From the NCBI RefSeq assembly GCF_001984155.1, contig NZ_MTQO01000053.1:310001-374000 (forward strand): a DNA stretch of 64,000 nucleotides, given 5' to 3'. This DNA comes from Actinosynnema sp. ALI-1.44 (lineage in GTDB: Bacteria > Actinomycetota > Actinomycetes > Mycobacteriales > Pseudonocardiaceae). The notes under the pieces are model-generated. The model saw only the letters and a list, made by a program, of their open reading frames with translations. It did no database searches and had not been told where the DNA came from. Shown here piece by piece: positions 26,007-34,996 of this stretch. Every line of letters begins with the position of its first letter. Positions within the stretch are counted from its first letter, which is position 1. Made by a program: the position numbers and the translations under genes.

Positions 26007-27527
26007 TCATGGGCGAAGCGGTGCCACTCGCCCTGCTCTGAGCAGGAACCTGTCGTCGGCCCCGTCGAGCACACCGCCGGCGGGGTCGTCGTCGCCGACC
26101 TTGCGGACCAGGTCGCGTTCCGGGTGGTAGATCTCGTAGATCACCAGTGCGCACAGGGCGATCACCACGAGGTCGCGGACGAGTACCGCGCCGAGGAACC
26201 ACTCGACCGGCAGGCCCTTGTGGTCGGTGCCGAGGTAGTACATCATCCGCGGCGCCCAGACCAGCGCGTCGACAGTCATCCACGCCAGCAGGATCTTCCA
26301 CCGCGGCATGGCGAGCACGGCCAGCGGAACGAGCCACAGCGAGTACTGCGGGCTCCACACCTTGTTGATCAGCAGGAACGAGGCGACCAACAGGAACCCG
26401 AGCTGTGCCAGCCGTGGCCTCGTCGGCGCGGACAACGCCATCCACCCGACCGCCGCGCACGCGATCAGGAACAGGATCGCGGTGAGCGTGTTCAGCACGG
26501 TCGGTGCTTGCCACGGACCGAGTTCGCCGTCGAACCCCGCCCAACCGGTGAACCCGGAGATCACGTTGTAGATCGAGTCGGTGTCGGCCGCCCGCGCGGT
26601 GTTGCGCCGGAAGAACTCCCACCAACCGGCGGGGTACTGCCACGCGATGGGCGCGTTCACCACCAGCCACGTGGCGAGCGCGGTGACAGTCGTTCTCTGC
26701 CATTCGCGCAGTTTCCCCGCTCTCAGGCAGAGCACGAACAACGCGCCGATGAGGAACAACGGGTAGAACTTCGCCGCGCCACCCAGACCGATCAGGACAC
26801 CGGCGAGCACCGGTTTCCGCCGGGCCCACGCCAGGATTCCGGCGGCGGCGGCCGCCGTGGCCAACGCGTCGAAGTTGGTGAACGCGTGCACCAGGACCAG
26901 CGGTGACGCGGCCACGAGCAGGGCGTCCCACGGTCGTCGACGGGCCGTGCGCATGGTCGCCCACAGTGTGATGAGCCACGCCAACGCCAGCCAGAACGCC
27001 GTGATGTTGAAGTAGATCGCGACCGGCAACGCGCTCGCCAGGCCCATGTCGAGCCAGCCCGCGGTCAGCTTCGCGTTGACCCACTGGAACAGCCCGGTGA
27101 TCACCGGGTACTCCATGTACCGGGTCTGCTGGGTCGGCTTGCCCTCGTCGTCGATCCAGCTCGTCTTGTACGGGAACGTGTCCGGCTTGTCGAGCTGCTC
27201 GGCGGTGTAGAGCGGGACGACATCCGAGTAGCACATCGCGATGTACGGCCGGGCCGTGCGCCAGTCGAGCTCGAACTGGCCCTGCTCGTTGGTGTACTGC
27301 TGGATGCAGCCGACCTTGCCGAACCAGCTCAGGGTCAGCGCGAACACCCCGACGAGGAACGCGATCCGCAGCGGCGTCCAGAACCACTGTCTGCCCACCT
27401 GCGCGTGCCGCCCGAGTGGACCGCCGATGACGGCCGCCGCGCTCCTGGCCAACGGTCCGGTGCGGGTGGGAACGACTCGCTCGGCCGGAGCGAGCGAGTC
27501 GGTGTCACCGGTTTCTTCGGGCTGCAC
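26007..27527 (-). CDS. GT87-type mannosyltransferase, second copy
   Basis: 506 residues, paralogous to its convergent neighbour: shares KVGCIQQYTNEQG, a YMEYPVITGLFQW motif, AAKFYPLFLIGALFVL and NKVWSPQYSLWLVPLAVLA. It is the syntenic counterpart of M. tuberculosis Rv0051 beside ponA1. About 11 transmembrane helices. Likely role in cell-envelope mannolipid assembly; substrate inferred only from family. Downstream of the penicillin-binding protein gene by 48 bases in the same direction, so perhaps one transcript. Confidence 0.85.
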   Translation of the reverse strand: MQPEETGDTDSLAPAERVVPTRTGPLARSAAAVIGGPLGRHAQVGRQWFWTPLRIAFLVGVFALTLSWFGKVGCIQQYTNEQGQFELDWRTARPYIAMCYSDVVPLYTAEQLDKPDTFPYKTSWIDDEGKPTQQTRYMEYPVITGLFQWVNAKLTAGWLDMGLASALPVAIYFNITAFWLALAWLITLWATMRTARRRPWDALLVAASPLVLVHAFTNFDALATAAAAAGILAWARRKPVLAGVLIGLGGAAKFYPLFLIGALFVLCLRAGKLREWQRTTVTALATWLVVNAPIAWQYPAGWWEFFRRNTARAADTDSIYNVISGFTGWAGFDGELGPWQAPTVLNTLTAILFLIACAAVGWMALSAPTRPRLAQLGFLLVASFLLINKVWSPQYSLWLVPLAVLAMPRWKILLAWMTVDALVWAPRMMYYLGTDHKGLPVEWFLGAVLVRDLVVIALCALVIYEIYHPERDLVRKVGDDDPAGGVLDGADDRFLLRAGRVAPLRP

Positions 27528-27575
27528 GCGCGAGATGCTACGTGGATCGGATCATGCGGTGTGGGCTATCCGTCC

Positions 27576-30341
27576 CTATCTGCCGATCAGATCGTTGGTG
27601 TCCCCACCGCCACCGCCTCCGCCGTGGCCGGGGTCGCCGCATCCCGGAGTACCCGGCGGGCTGCCCGGCGGACAGGGATTGAGCGTGCCACCACCGCCGC
27701 CCGGCCTTGTTCGGGTGGTCGTGGTGGTCGTGGTGGTCGTCTGCGTGTTGGTGTTGGTGTCGGGCTGCTGGGTCTGCGGGTTCGATGACGGCGTGTTGGT
27801 GTTGGCCGCCGAGCTGGAGTTCTTCGACGACTCCGCCGCCCGCGACTCGGACTCCGCCTGCTGCGGCGACTTGCCGATCGCGACGTACTTGCCGAAGTCC
27901 GCCTTCGGCTTGCCCTTCAGGTAGGAGTCCATGAACTTCTTCCAGATCTCCGACGGCAGGCCGCTGCCGTAGACCGGTCCGCGCGACTTGTTCTTCAGCG
28001 CCGAGTTGTCGTCGGAGCCGACCCAGACCGATGTGGAGATCTGCGGCGTGTAGCCGACCATCCAGGCCGCGCAGTTGTCGGACTTCGTGGTCTTGCCTTC
28101 CCGGTAGTCACAGCCGTGCGTACCGGTCTTGCCCGCGCACTCGCGACCCTCCGCGCACTTGAACTGGCCGTTCTTCGTCGTCTGGATGACCGGGATCAGC
28201 GACTCGGTGACGTTCCGGGCGATCTGGGCGTTCTTGCCGGGGTCGTTCTTGTCGAACGCCAGCGTCGCCGCGCCGACGCTCTTGTCGCCGTCCCAGATGA
28301 CCTTGTCACCGTCGTTGGGGTTGGTCACCTTGGACACGATGTGCGGCGTGCGTTTCGTGCCGCCGGACGCGAAGGTCGCGTACGCGCCTGCCATGTCGAG
28401 CGGCCGGGCCACGTAGCGACCACCGCCGATGCTGATGTTCAGGTCGAGGGGGTTTTCCTTGTTGCCCTCGAGCGGCACGCCCTTGCTGCCGATGTTCTGC
28501 GGGATGCCCGCCTCGATCGCGGCCGCGGCGACTGCCTTGAGACCGACTTCGTTGAACGCGATGTCGGCGAACACGGTGTTGACGGACTTCTCCATCGCCT
28601 TGGCGACGGTGCAGTTCTCGCCACAGCCGTTGTACTCCTCGGAGTTGTTGATCTTGGCGCCACCGAACTCACGCCCCGACCTGCCGTCGTACGTCTCACC
28701 GAGGCCGATGTTCTTGTGCAGGAGCGCCACCAGGTCGAAGGGCTTGAACGACGATCCGGGGTTGAACCAGCGGCTCGCGTAGTCGATGCCGTTCTTGGCC
28801 TGGTTGAAGCCGTAGTACGCGATGATCCGGCCGGTACCGGGGTCGACGGCGACGAGAGCCTTGCGCAGGTTCTCCGGCTGCCCGTTCATCACCGAGTCAG
28901 CGGCGGCCTTGGCGGCTTCCTGCGCGCCCTTGTCGATGGTGAGCTCGATCTTGTAGCCGTTCTTGCTGATCTGCTGCTCGTCGATGCCCGCCGCGGCCAG
29001 CTCGTCCTTGGCGTGTTGCCAGATGAACTGCATGTCCGGCGTCATCTGCCCGTTGTCCACCTTCTCGACCGGTGGCGGGAAGGGATTCGCCTGCTTCTCC
29101 TGCGGGGTCATCCACTTGTTCTCGATCATCTTGTCCGTCACGTACTCCCAGCGACGGAGCTGGTACTCGGGGTCGTTGGCCTTGGACGGCGTCTGGATGA
29201 TCCCGGCGAGCAGTGCGGCCTCGGACTTGGTGATGTCCTTGAGGTCCTTGTTGTAGAACGCCTTCGCCGCGGCGACGATCCCGTAGGCCCGCTTGCCGAA
29301 GTAGATGGTGTTCAGGTACCCGGTGATGATCTCTTCTTTGCTCTTGGTGTTCGACAGCTTGTACGCCGTGACCAGCTCGAGCGCCTTACGGGTGAGACTG
29401 TGCTCGTCGTTGCCGGTCGCCTTCTTCACGTACTGCTGGGTGATACCCGAGCCACCACCCTTGCCGCCCGTCAGGTTCCGCCAGACGGCGCTCGCGATGC
29501 CGGAGAGGTCGAAGCCCTCGTTCGTCTCGAACGTGGCGTCCTCGGACGCGTAGAACCCGTGCAGCACGTCCTTGGGGATGTCCTCGTACTTGACCAGCGT
29601 GCGGCGGCCCTCGGGCGCGACCGTGGTGAAGTCGCTGCCGTCGGCCCACTTGACCGAGACGGTCTTGTCCAGCTGTTCGGCCAGCTTGACCGGATCCGGC
29701 ACGTCGACGAGCTGGTACGCGATGAAGAAGGCGATGATCGGGCCGATCATCATCAACGCGAGGAAGACGTAACTCGTGCGCCTGACCCGTCGCCAGATCT
29801 TCTTCTTGCGCAACCGGCGCGCCTCCTCGTCGGAGACCACCGGCTCGTCATACTGGCTGTCAGGATCGTCGTACTCGTCGTAGTCATCGAATTCGCGGTG
29901 CGTGAGCAGCTCGGGCTCAGGCGCGACACGACCACGTCCACCGCTGCCCCCGACCGGGCTGACCACGTCGGTCGGCTGCTCGGCCGGAGCGCTCTGCGGG
30001 ACACGGACAGTCTGCTGGCCTGGTGGAGGACCCCCGGGCGGGCGGGCGCCGGGTGGCGGCATCGGCTGTCCCGGCCTCGGTCCGCCGGGCGGACGTCCCG
30101 GTGGGCGAGGAGGGCCGCCTCGCGGAGCGCCCACGGGCTGTCGTTCCTGCTGGCCACGAGCGGGACGCTCGGGTGGTGCTTCCGTCGGCCACTGCGGTTG
30201 CTGTGCGGGTGGCGCGTCGTCTTCGTCGAAGGACGGCTTCCAGAAGCCGGTGCTCTCTCCCGACTGTTCCTGGCGACGCCCGCGCCTGCCGGCGTCCGGG
30301 TCGTCACCCGTGGGCCATTGCGGGTCTCTGTGGTCGTTCAC
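27576..30341 (-). CDS. ponA: Bifunctional class A penicillin-binding protein (PBP1)
   Basis: 921 residues. Peptidoglycan glycosyltransferase plus DD-transpeptidase. A proline-rich cytosolic N-terminus (about 160 residues, repeated PPGGPP), a transmembrane helix near 190-208 (LALMMIGPIIAFFIAYQL), the GT51 domain with catalytic Glu in ASEDATFETNEGFDL (about 266) and SGITQQYVKK, then the transpeptidase with SSFK (about 529), SVN (about 589) and KTG (about 737). The C-terminus is a Thr/Pro/Gly tail (long T-run, then PPGSPPGTPGCG). GTG start at 30341 after GGAAGG. Syntenic with mycobacterial ponA1. Confidence 0.95.
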   Translation of the reverse strand: MNDHRDPQWPTGDDPDAGRRGRRQEQSGESTGFWKPSFDEDDAPPAQQPQWPTEAPPERPARGQQERQPVGAPRGGPPRPPGRPPGGPRPGQPMPPPGARPPGGPPPGQQTVRVPQSAPAEQPTDVVSPVGGSGGRGRVAPEPELLTHREFDDYDEYDDPDSQYDEPVVSDEEARRLRKKKIWRRVRRTSYVFLALMMIGPIIAFFIAYQLVDVPDPVKLAEQLDKTVSVKWADGSDFTTVAPEGRRTLVKYEDIPKDVLHGFYASEDATFETNEGFDLSGIASAVWRNLTGGKGGGSGITQQYVKKATGNDEHSLTRKALELVTAYKLSNTKSKEEIITGYLNTIYFGKRAYGIVAAAKAFYNKDLKDITKSEAALLAGIIQTPSKANDPEYQLRRWEYVTDKMIENKWMTPQEKQANPFPPPVEKVDNGQMTPDMQFIWQHAKDELAAAGIDEQQISKNGYKIELTIDKGAQEAAKAAADSVMNGQPENLRKALVAVDPGTGRIIAYYGFNQAKNGIDYASRWFNPGSSFKPFDLVALLHKNIGLGETYDGRSGREFGGAKINNSEEYNGCGENCTVAKAMEKSVNTVFADIAFNEVGLKAVAAAAIEAGIPQNIGSKGVPLEGNKENPLDLNISIGGGRYVARPLDMAGAYATFASGGTKRTPHIVSKVTNPNDGDKVIWDGDKSVGAATLAFDKNDPGKNAQIARNVTESLIPVIQTTKNGQFKCAEGRECAGKTGTHGCDYREGKTTKSDNCAAWMVGYTPQISTSVWVGSDDNSALKNKSRGPVYGSGLPSEIWKKFMDSYLKGKPKADFGKYVAIGKSPQQAESESRAAESSKNSSSAANTNTPSSNPQTQQPDTNTNTQTTTTTTTTTRTRPGGGGGTLNPCPPGSPPGTPGCGDPGHGGGGGGGDTNDLIGR

Positions 30342-30411
30342 AACTGGGCCTTCCAGACGTCCGCGAGCATGCGGAGCAGTTTGTGACGGGTCGAGTGCGT
30401 TTGCAACCGCC

Positions 30412-30816
30412 TTACTCCGCCACTGTCCTCCTGCGTGGCTTGCCGGAACGCAGACCACGCGTTCCCAAGACGTATGACTGCACTAGGTGGTTCCATGAAC
30501 ATGTGCGGCAAACTTCTACCGCATACACGGTGAACTCCTCGTAGAGGTTCGCCAGCTTGGCGAGTTCTTCTGGAGCCCTGGCGGAACCGGACGCGTGCTT
30601 GAGCTCGTCACCGTAGATCCACGACACCAGAGTCAGCGGTTCCTTGCGGCAGACCGGGCACTGCACGTCCGTCGGCTGGCCGTGGAACTTCGCAGCTCGC
30701 AGCAGGTACGGGCTGGCGTCGCAGACCTCCATGGTGCCCACCCGGCCGGAGTAGACCTCGGCCAGCAGCGCACGGCGCTGCAGCGCATAGTCCACTACCT
30801 GACGTTGGGTCCGCAC
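30412..30816 (-). CDS. DUF5318 family zinc-ribbon protein
   Basis: 134 residues from the GTG at 30816 (a GTG at 30840 is an alternative). Recognised by RTQRQVVDYALQRRALLAEV, CDASPYLLRAAKFHG, two CxxC pairs (CPVCRKEPLTLVSW and CRTCSWNHLV) that probably bind zinc, and YGDELKHASGSAR. Homologous to mycobacterial Rv0049, in the same place before ponA. Unknown function; strict conservation beside ponA suggests a link to envelope synthesis. Confidence 0.88.
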   Translation of the reverse strand: MRTQRQVVDYALQRRALLAEVYSGRVGTMEVCDASPYLLRAAKFHGQPTDVQCPVCRKEPLTLVSWIYGDELKHASGSARAPEELAKLANLYEEFTVYAVEVCRTCSWNHLVQSYVLGTRGLRSGKPRRRTVAE

Positions 30817-31007
30817 ACGGGACAGACTACGGGTCCTCACCTGTTCACCGCTGCGCCGTTCAGACCAGCGCACCTCCGGCAACCCCTCGACCTGCGGTTC
30901 GTGCCGTGGGTGTCGATTGCCACAGCCTCATATCGTTGAAACGGCCCCCGATGTATCGCCACGATATAATCAGCCGGTAGGTCACCGTGTCCGGGAAGGA
31001 GGTCTCG

Positions 31008-31550
31008 GTGCTTGAGTTCGCCATCCTCGGGCTCCTGCACGAGGCCTCGATGCACGGCTACGAACTGCGCAAACGCCTGTTCGACCTGCTCGGCACCCTG
31101 CGGACGTTCTCGTACGGATCGCTGTACCCGACGCTGCGCCGGTTGCAACGCGCCGGCTGGATCGTCGAGGAGGAACCGGACGAGAACCGGGCGTGGGGCC
31201 GCCGTGCCAAGCGGGTCTACAAACTCACCGCGGAGGGCAAGGAACGCTTCGCCGAGCTGCTGGCCGACGCCGGTCCGCAGACTTGGGACGACGAGGGGTT
31301 CGGCGTCCACATGGCGTTCTTCTCCCGGACACCCGCCGAGGTCAGGATGCGGATCCTGGAAGGCCGTCGCCGGCGTGTCGAGGAACGCAGGGAAGGCCAG
31401 CGCTCCGCGATGTCGCGGATGGGCGAGCAGATCGACCGGTACACCCGCGAGCTGCACCGGATGGGACTGGAGAGCAGCGAACGCGAGGTCCGGTGGCTCA
31501 ACGAGCTGATCGCCGAGGAGCAGCGCGAGCAGGACGGCGGCGCGCTGTGA
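31008..31550 (+). CDS. PadR family transcriptional regulator
   Basis: 180 residues. Winged helix [24 protein letters not shown] with the PadR hallmark [18 protein letters not shown], then a C-terminal coiled-coil dimerisation region rich in Arg/Glu ([19 protein letters not shown]). The GTG at 31008 follows a strong GGAAGGAGG, so it is preferred over an upstream in-frame GTG at 30987. Homologue of Rv0047c and encoded just before ino1 (67-base gap), the same pair as in mycobacteria; probably regulates the inositol gene or itself. Confidence 0.92.
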   Translation: MLEFAILGLLHEASMHGYELRKRLFDLLGTLRTFSYGSLYPTLRRLQRAGWIVEEEPDENRAWGRRAKRVYKLTAEGKERFAELLADAGPQTWDDEGFGVHMAFFSRTPAEVRMRILEGRRRRVEERREGQRSAMSRMGEQIDRYTRELHRMGLESSEREVRWLNELIAEEQREQDGGAL

Positions 31551-31617
31551 GGCGGCGGAAAGACCAGTGGCGGCAGCTGAAGGCGCCGTCAGCGGAAAGA
31601 AGATAAGGAGAACCGGC

Positions 31618-32700
31618 ATGGGCCAAAGCGTGAAAGTGGCCATCGTCGGCGTCGGCAACTGCGCGGCTTCGCTGGTGCAGGGCGTCCACTACTACCGCGA
31701 CGCCGATCCAGCCACGCGCGTGCCCGGCCTGATGCACGTGCAGTTCGGTGACTACCACGTCCGCGACGTCGAGTTCGTCGCGGCTTTCGACGTGGACGCC
31801 AAGAAGGTCGGCCGTGACCTGTCCGAAGCCATCGTGGCCAGCGAGAACAACACGATCAAGATCTGCGACGTGCCCCCGCTCGGGGTGACCGTGCAGCGCG
31901 GCCACACCCTCGACGGGCTCGGCGAGTACTACCGCGAGATCATCACCGAGGCCGACGAGGACCCGGCCGACGTGGTCAAGGTGCTCAAGGAGTCCGGCGC
32001 CGACGTGCTCGTGTCCTACCTCCCGGTCGGTTCGGAGGAGGCGGACAAGTTCTACGCCCAGTGCGCCATCGACGCCGGTGTCGCGTTCGTCAACGCGCTG
32101 CCGGTGTTCATCGCCTCCGACCCCGTGTGGGCCGAGAAGTTCCGCGCGGCGGGCGTGCCGATCGTCGGCGACGACATCAAGTCCCAGGTCGGCGCGACGA
32201 TCACGCACCGGGTGATGGCGAAGCTGTTCGAGGACCGCGGCGTGGAGTTGCTGCGGACGTACCAGCTGAACTTCGGCGGCAACATGGACTTCATGAACAT
32301 GCTGGAGCGCAAGCGCCTGCAGTCCAAGAAGATCTCCAAGACCCAGTCGGTCACGTCGCAGATCCCGCACGAGATGGAGAAGGCCGACGTGCACATCGGT
32401 CCGTCGGACCACGTGCCGTGGCTGGACGACCGCAAGTGGGCGTACGTCCGCCTCGAGGGCCGGTCCTTCGGCGACACCCCGCTGAACCTGGAGTACAAGC
32501 TCGAGGTCTGGGACTCCCCCAACTCGGCCGGTGTGATCATCGACGCGGTACGCGCCGCCAAGATCGCCAAGGACCGCGGCATCGGCGGCCCGATCCTGTC
32601 GGCCTCGTCCTACTTCATGAAGTCCCCGCCCGAGCAGTACTCGGACTCCGAGGCGTTCGACGCGGTCGAAGCCTTCATCCGCGGTGACGTCGAAGCCTGA
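31618..32700 (+). CDS. ino1: Inositol-3-phosphate synthase
   Basis: 360 residues. Converts glucose-6-phosphate to 1L-myo-inositol-1-phosphate with bound NAD+, the first step toward phosphatidylinositol, mycothiol and mannosylated envelope lipids. NAD-binding [14 protein letters not shown] (residues 9-22); conserved active-site stretches [43 protein letters not shown] and [13 protein letters not shown] follows AAGGAGA. Ends in a strong bidirectional terminator at 32711-32758. Confidence 0.96.
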   Translation: MGQSVKVAIVGVGNCAASLVQGVHYYRDADPATRVPGLMHVQFGDYHVRDVEFVAAFDVDAKKVGRDLSEAIVASENNTIKICDVPPLGVTVQRGHTLDGLGEYYREIITEADEDPADVVKVLKESGADVLVSYLPVGSEEADKFYAQCAIDAGVAFVNALPVFIASDPVWAEKFRAAGVPIVGDDIKSQVGATITHRVMAKLFEDRGVELLRTYQLNFGGNMDFMNMLERKRLQSKKISKTQSVTSQIPHEMEKADVHIGPSDHVPWLDDRKWAYVRLEGRSFGDTPLNLEYKLEVWDSPNSAGVIIDAVRAAKIAKDRGIGGPILSASSYFMKSPPEQYSDSEAFDAVEAFIRGDVEA

Positions 32701-32710
32701 CCCATAAAAC

Positions 32711-32758
32711 CCTCGTGAGTGGTTAACCGTGTTAGAACACGGTTAACCACTCACGAGG
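32711..32758. terminator. Perfect 23-bp bidirectional terminator
   Basis: Arms 32711-32733 and 32736-32758 are perfectly complementary over 23 bases with a 2-base centre. T-run TGTTTTTG follows on the plus strand and GTTTTATGG on the minus strand, so it serves both ino1 and the convergent phoX-like gene. Confidence 0.93.
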
Positions 32759-32769
32759 TGTTTTTGCCC

Positions 32770-34860
32770 TCAGTCGCAGATCGAGCCGCGGCGTGGCCAG
32801 ACCGCGACCACGGACGGCCGCGGCTGGCTGTTTCCGCCGTCCGGCCAGTGCGACAGCGGGTTGTCGGCGCTGGCGCCGGTGAGCTCACCCGGGTGCTGCA
32901 CGGACACGAGCACGAAGTCGTTCTCGACGACCGGCCCGCAGGTCTCCGCGCCCTTCGGCACGGTCAGGAACTGCTTGACCCGGCCGCGGTAGCGGCCCTC
33001 GGTCGGCACAGCGAACAGGCCGTCGTTGGACTTCAGCGCGTTGCCGTCGGTCGAGATCCAGAGATTGCCCCGCTTGTCGAAGGCGACGTTGTCCGGGCAC
33101 GAGATCGGGCTGACCTGGGTCTTGTCGTAGCCGCCGAAGTAGGTGTCCGGCGAGGCCGGGTCACCGCAGACCAGAAACAGCTTCCACGCGAACTTCGTGG
33201 CTGTCGGGTCGTTGCCGCGCTCTTCCCACTCCAGCACGTGGCCGTGCTTGTTGTTGACGCGCGGGTTGATCTCGGTCGCGCCTTCCTTGCCCGCCGCCAC
33301 ACCGCGGTCGGTGTTGTTGGTCAGCGCGGCGTAGACACGGCCGGTCTTCGGGTTGGCCTCGATGTCCTCGGGGCGGTCCATCTTGGTCGCGCCGACCTTG
33401 TCGGCGGCCAGCCGCGTGAAGACGTAGACCTCCTCGGCGGTGAAGCCGTCCACGAAGGACTTGTTGCCGCTGGCGAGCGGGATCCACTCACCGGTGCCGT
33501 CGAACTCGCCGTCGGACGGCAGCTTGCCGGTGCCGTCGATCTCGCTCGCCGGGCTGTCCCCGGTGAACTTGGCGACGTACAGCGTGCCGTCGGTGAGCAG
33601 CTTCTTGTTCTCCTCGCGCACCCGCTGGCTGCTGCCGTGCTTGAAGCGGTTCTTCGAGACGAACTTGTAGACGTAGTCGAAGCGCTCGTCGTCACCCATG
33701 TACGCGACCACGCGACCGTCGCGCGCGATGCGGATGGTGCAGCCCTCGTGCTTGAAACGGCCGAGCGCGGTGTGCTTGACCGGCGTCGAGTGCGGGTCGT
33801 GCGGGTCGATCTCGACGACCCAGCCCGCCCGGTTGAACTCGTTGGGCTCCTGTGCGACGTCGAAACGCTTGTCGAACCGCTCCCACTTGCGCGTGGTCGA
33901 CTTGCCCAGCTTGCCGTAACGGGTCACGCGCGGGTCGGTCGACGCGGTGCCGCTGTTGGCGTAGTAGCCGTCGAAGTTCTCCTCGCCGGACAGGATCGTG
34001 CCCCAGGGGGTCACGCCACCGGCGCAGTTGCCGAACGTGCCGAACACCTTGCGGCCGGTCTTGTCGGCGGAGGTCTGCAGGTACTTGCTGCCCGCGGCCG
34101 GTCCGGCGAACGCGAACTCGGTGGTGACCGTGATCCGGCGGTTGTAGTGCCGGTCGAGGACGGGCACGAGCTTGCCCGACCAGAAGTCCTTCTGCACCAC
34201 GACGACCGAGAAGCCGTGTGCGGCCCAGCCGATCTTGACCTGCTCCTCGGTCGGGTTCTCGGCGCTGTAGCCCTTGAACATGAAGGTCTCGGACGTGTAC
34301 TCGTGGTTCGAGCCCATCAGCCAGCGGTTCCAGCCGAGCGGGACCAGGCCGCAGAAGTCGTTGTTGAAGCCGAACTGCTTGGCCTGGGCGGCCGCGGTCT
34401 GCTTGTCGAAGTCGAACCTCGGCGCGCCGGGCAGCACCGCGTCGCCCCAGCGGATCACGACAGCCTGGTCGTAGCCCGCGGGCGTGACGATCCTGTCCTC
34501 GGTGTTCGGCGCGACCGGGTCGAAGTTCAGCCCGTCCCGGCCAGGCCTGCGCCCTTGGGCGTCAACTGCCTGCTCCTTCGTGTCGGGCGCGAACTGTTCC
34601 TTGGTGTCAGCCGCGGCCGTGCCTCCGAGCGCGGTCACCCCGGCACCGGCGACAGCGAGCACGGCACCTGCCTTGAGCATTCCGCGCCGCCGAACCACAT
34701 CGCGGACGACGTCACCGAAGTACTCGTTGTCAGAGGTGTTGGGCGCATCGTGGAAACACGCGTTGTTGCAACGATACTGACAGGTGATGGCCTGCCGTCC
34801 GTGGTGGTTTTGGGTGAGCAACGGCAGCATGCGGCGGCCATGCTCGGGGCGTGAGGACAC
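32770..34860 (-). CDS. PhoX-type alkaline phosphatase/DUF839 protein, Tat-exported (copy 1)
   Basis: 696 residues, GTG start 6 bases after GGGAGG. Odd N-terminus: an N-terminal CxxxCxxxC motif (Cys27, 31, 35) precedes the twin-arginine signal RRRGMLKAGAVLAVAG (about residues 57-72). The PhoX domain includes NNDFCGLVP, NHEYTSETFMFKGY, NCAGGVTPWGTILSGEEN (Cys plus Glu ligands to the Fe/Ca cluster in characterised PhoX), GRFKHEGCTIRIA and the C-terminal PDNVAFDKRGNLW. PhoX enzymes release phosphate from esters outside the cell. Paralogous to the next gene. No Pho box identified. Confidence 0.9.
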   Translation of the reverse strand: MSSRPEHGRRMLPLLTQNHHGRQAITCQYRCNNACFHDAPNTSDNEYFGDVVRDVVRRRGMLKAGAVLAVAGAGVTALGGTAAADTKEQFAPDTKEQAVDAQGRRPGRDGLNFDPVAPNTEDRIVTPAGYDQAVVIRWGDAVLPGAPRFDFDKQTAAAQAKQFGFNNDFCGLVPLGWNRWLMGSNHEYTSETFMFKGYSAENPTEEQVKIGWAAHGFSVVVVQKDFWSGKLVPVLDRHYNRRITVTTEFAFAGPAAGSKYLQTSADKTGRKVFGTFGNCAGGVTPWGTILSGEENFDGYYANSGTASTDPRVTRYGKLGKSTTRKWERFDKRFDVAQEPNEFNRAGWVVEIDPHDPHSTPVKHTALGRFKHEGCTIRIARDGRVVAYMGDDERFDYVYKFVSKNRFKHGSSQRVREENKKLLTDGTLYVAKFTGDSPASEIDGTGKLPSDGEFDGTGEWIPLASGNKSFVDGFTAEEVYVFTRLAADKVGATKMDRPEDIEANPKTGRVYAALTNNTDRGVAAGKEGATEINPRVNNKHGHVLEWEERGNDPTATKFAWKLFLVCGDPASPDTYFGGYDKTQVSPISCPDNVAFDKRGNLWISTDGNALKSNDGLFAVPTEGRYRGRVKQFLTVPKGAETCGPVVENDFVLVSVQHPGELTGASADNPLSHWPDGGNSQPRPSVVAVWPRRGSICD

Positions 34861-34996
34861 GCGAAGCCTCCCGTACGAGGGTCAGTCCGGAACGGCTGAA
34901 ACGTAAGCTCGAGAAGGGGTGATCAGCCGAAATCCAGGTGAACGCGGAGCGAACAGCTGACGCCATCGCACGGGAGAATCGCCTGGTTACCGCACG

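Noticed and set aside
28116-30386. 756-codon plus-strand frame through the PBP gene
   Set aside because: Antisense to clear transpeptidase motifs.
32719-34854. 711-codon plus-strand frame through the first phoX-like gene
   Set aside because: Pure antisense of a Tat-exported PhoX protein; low-complexity Val/Arg/Gly-rich translation and it runs over the terminator.
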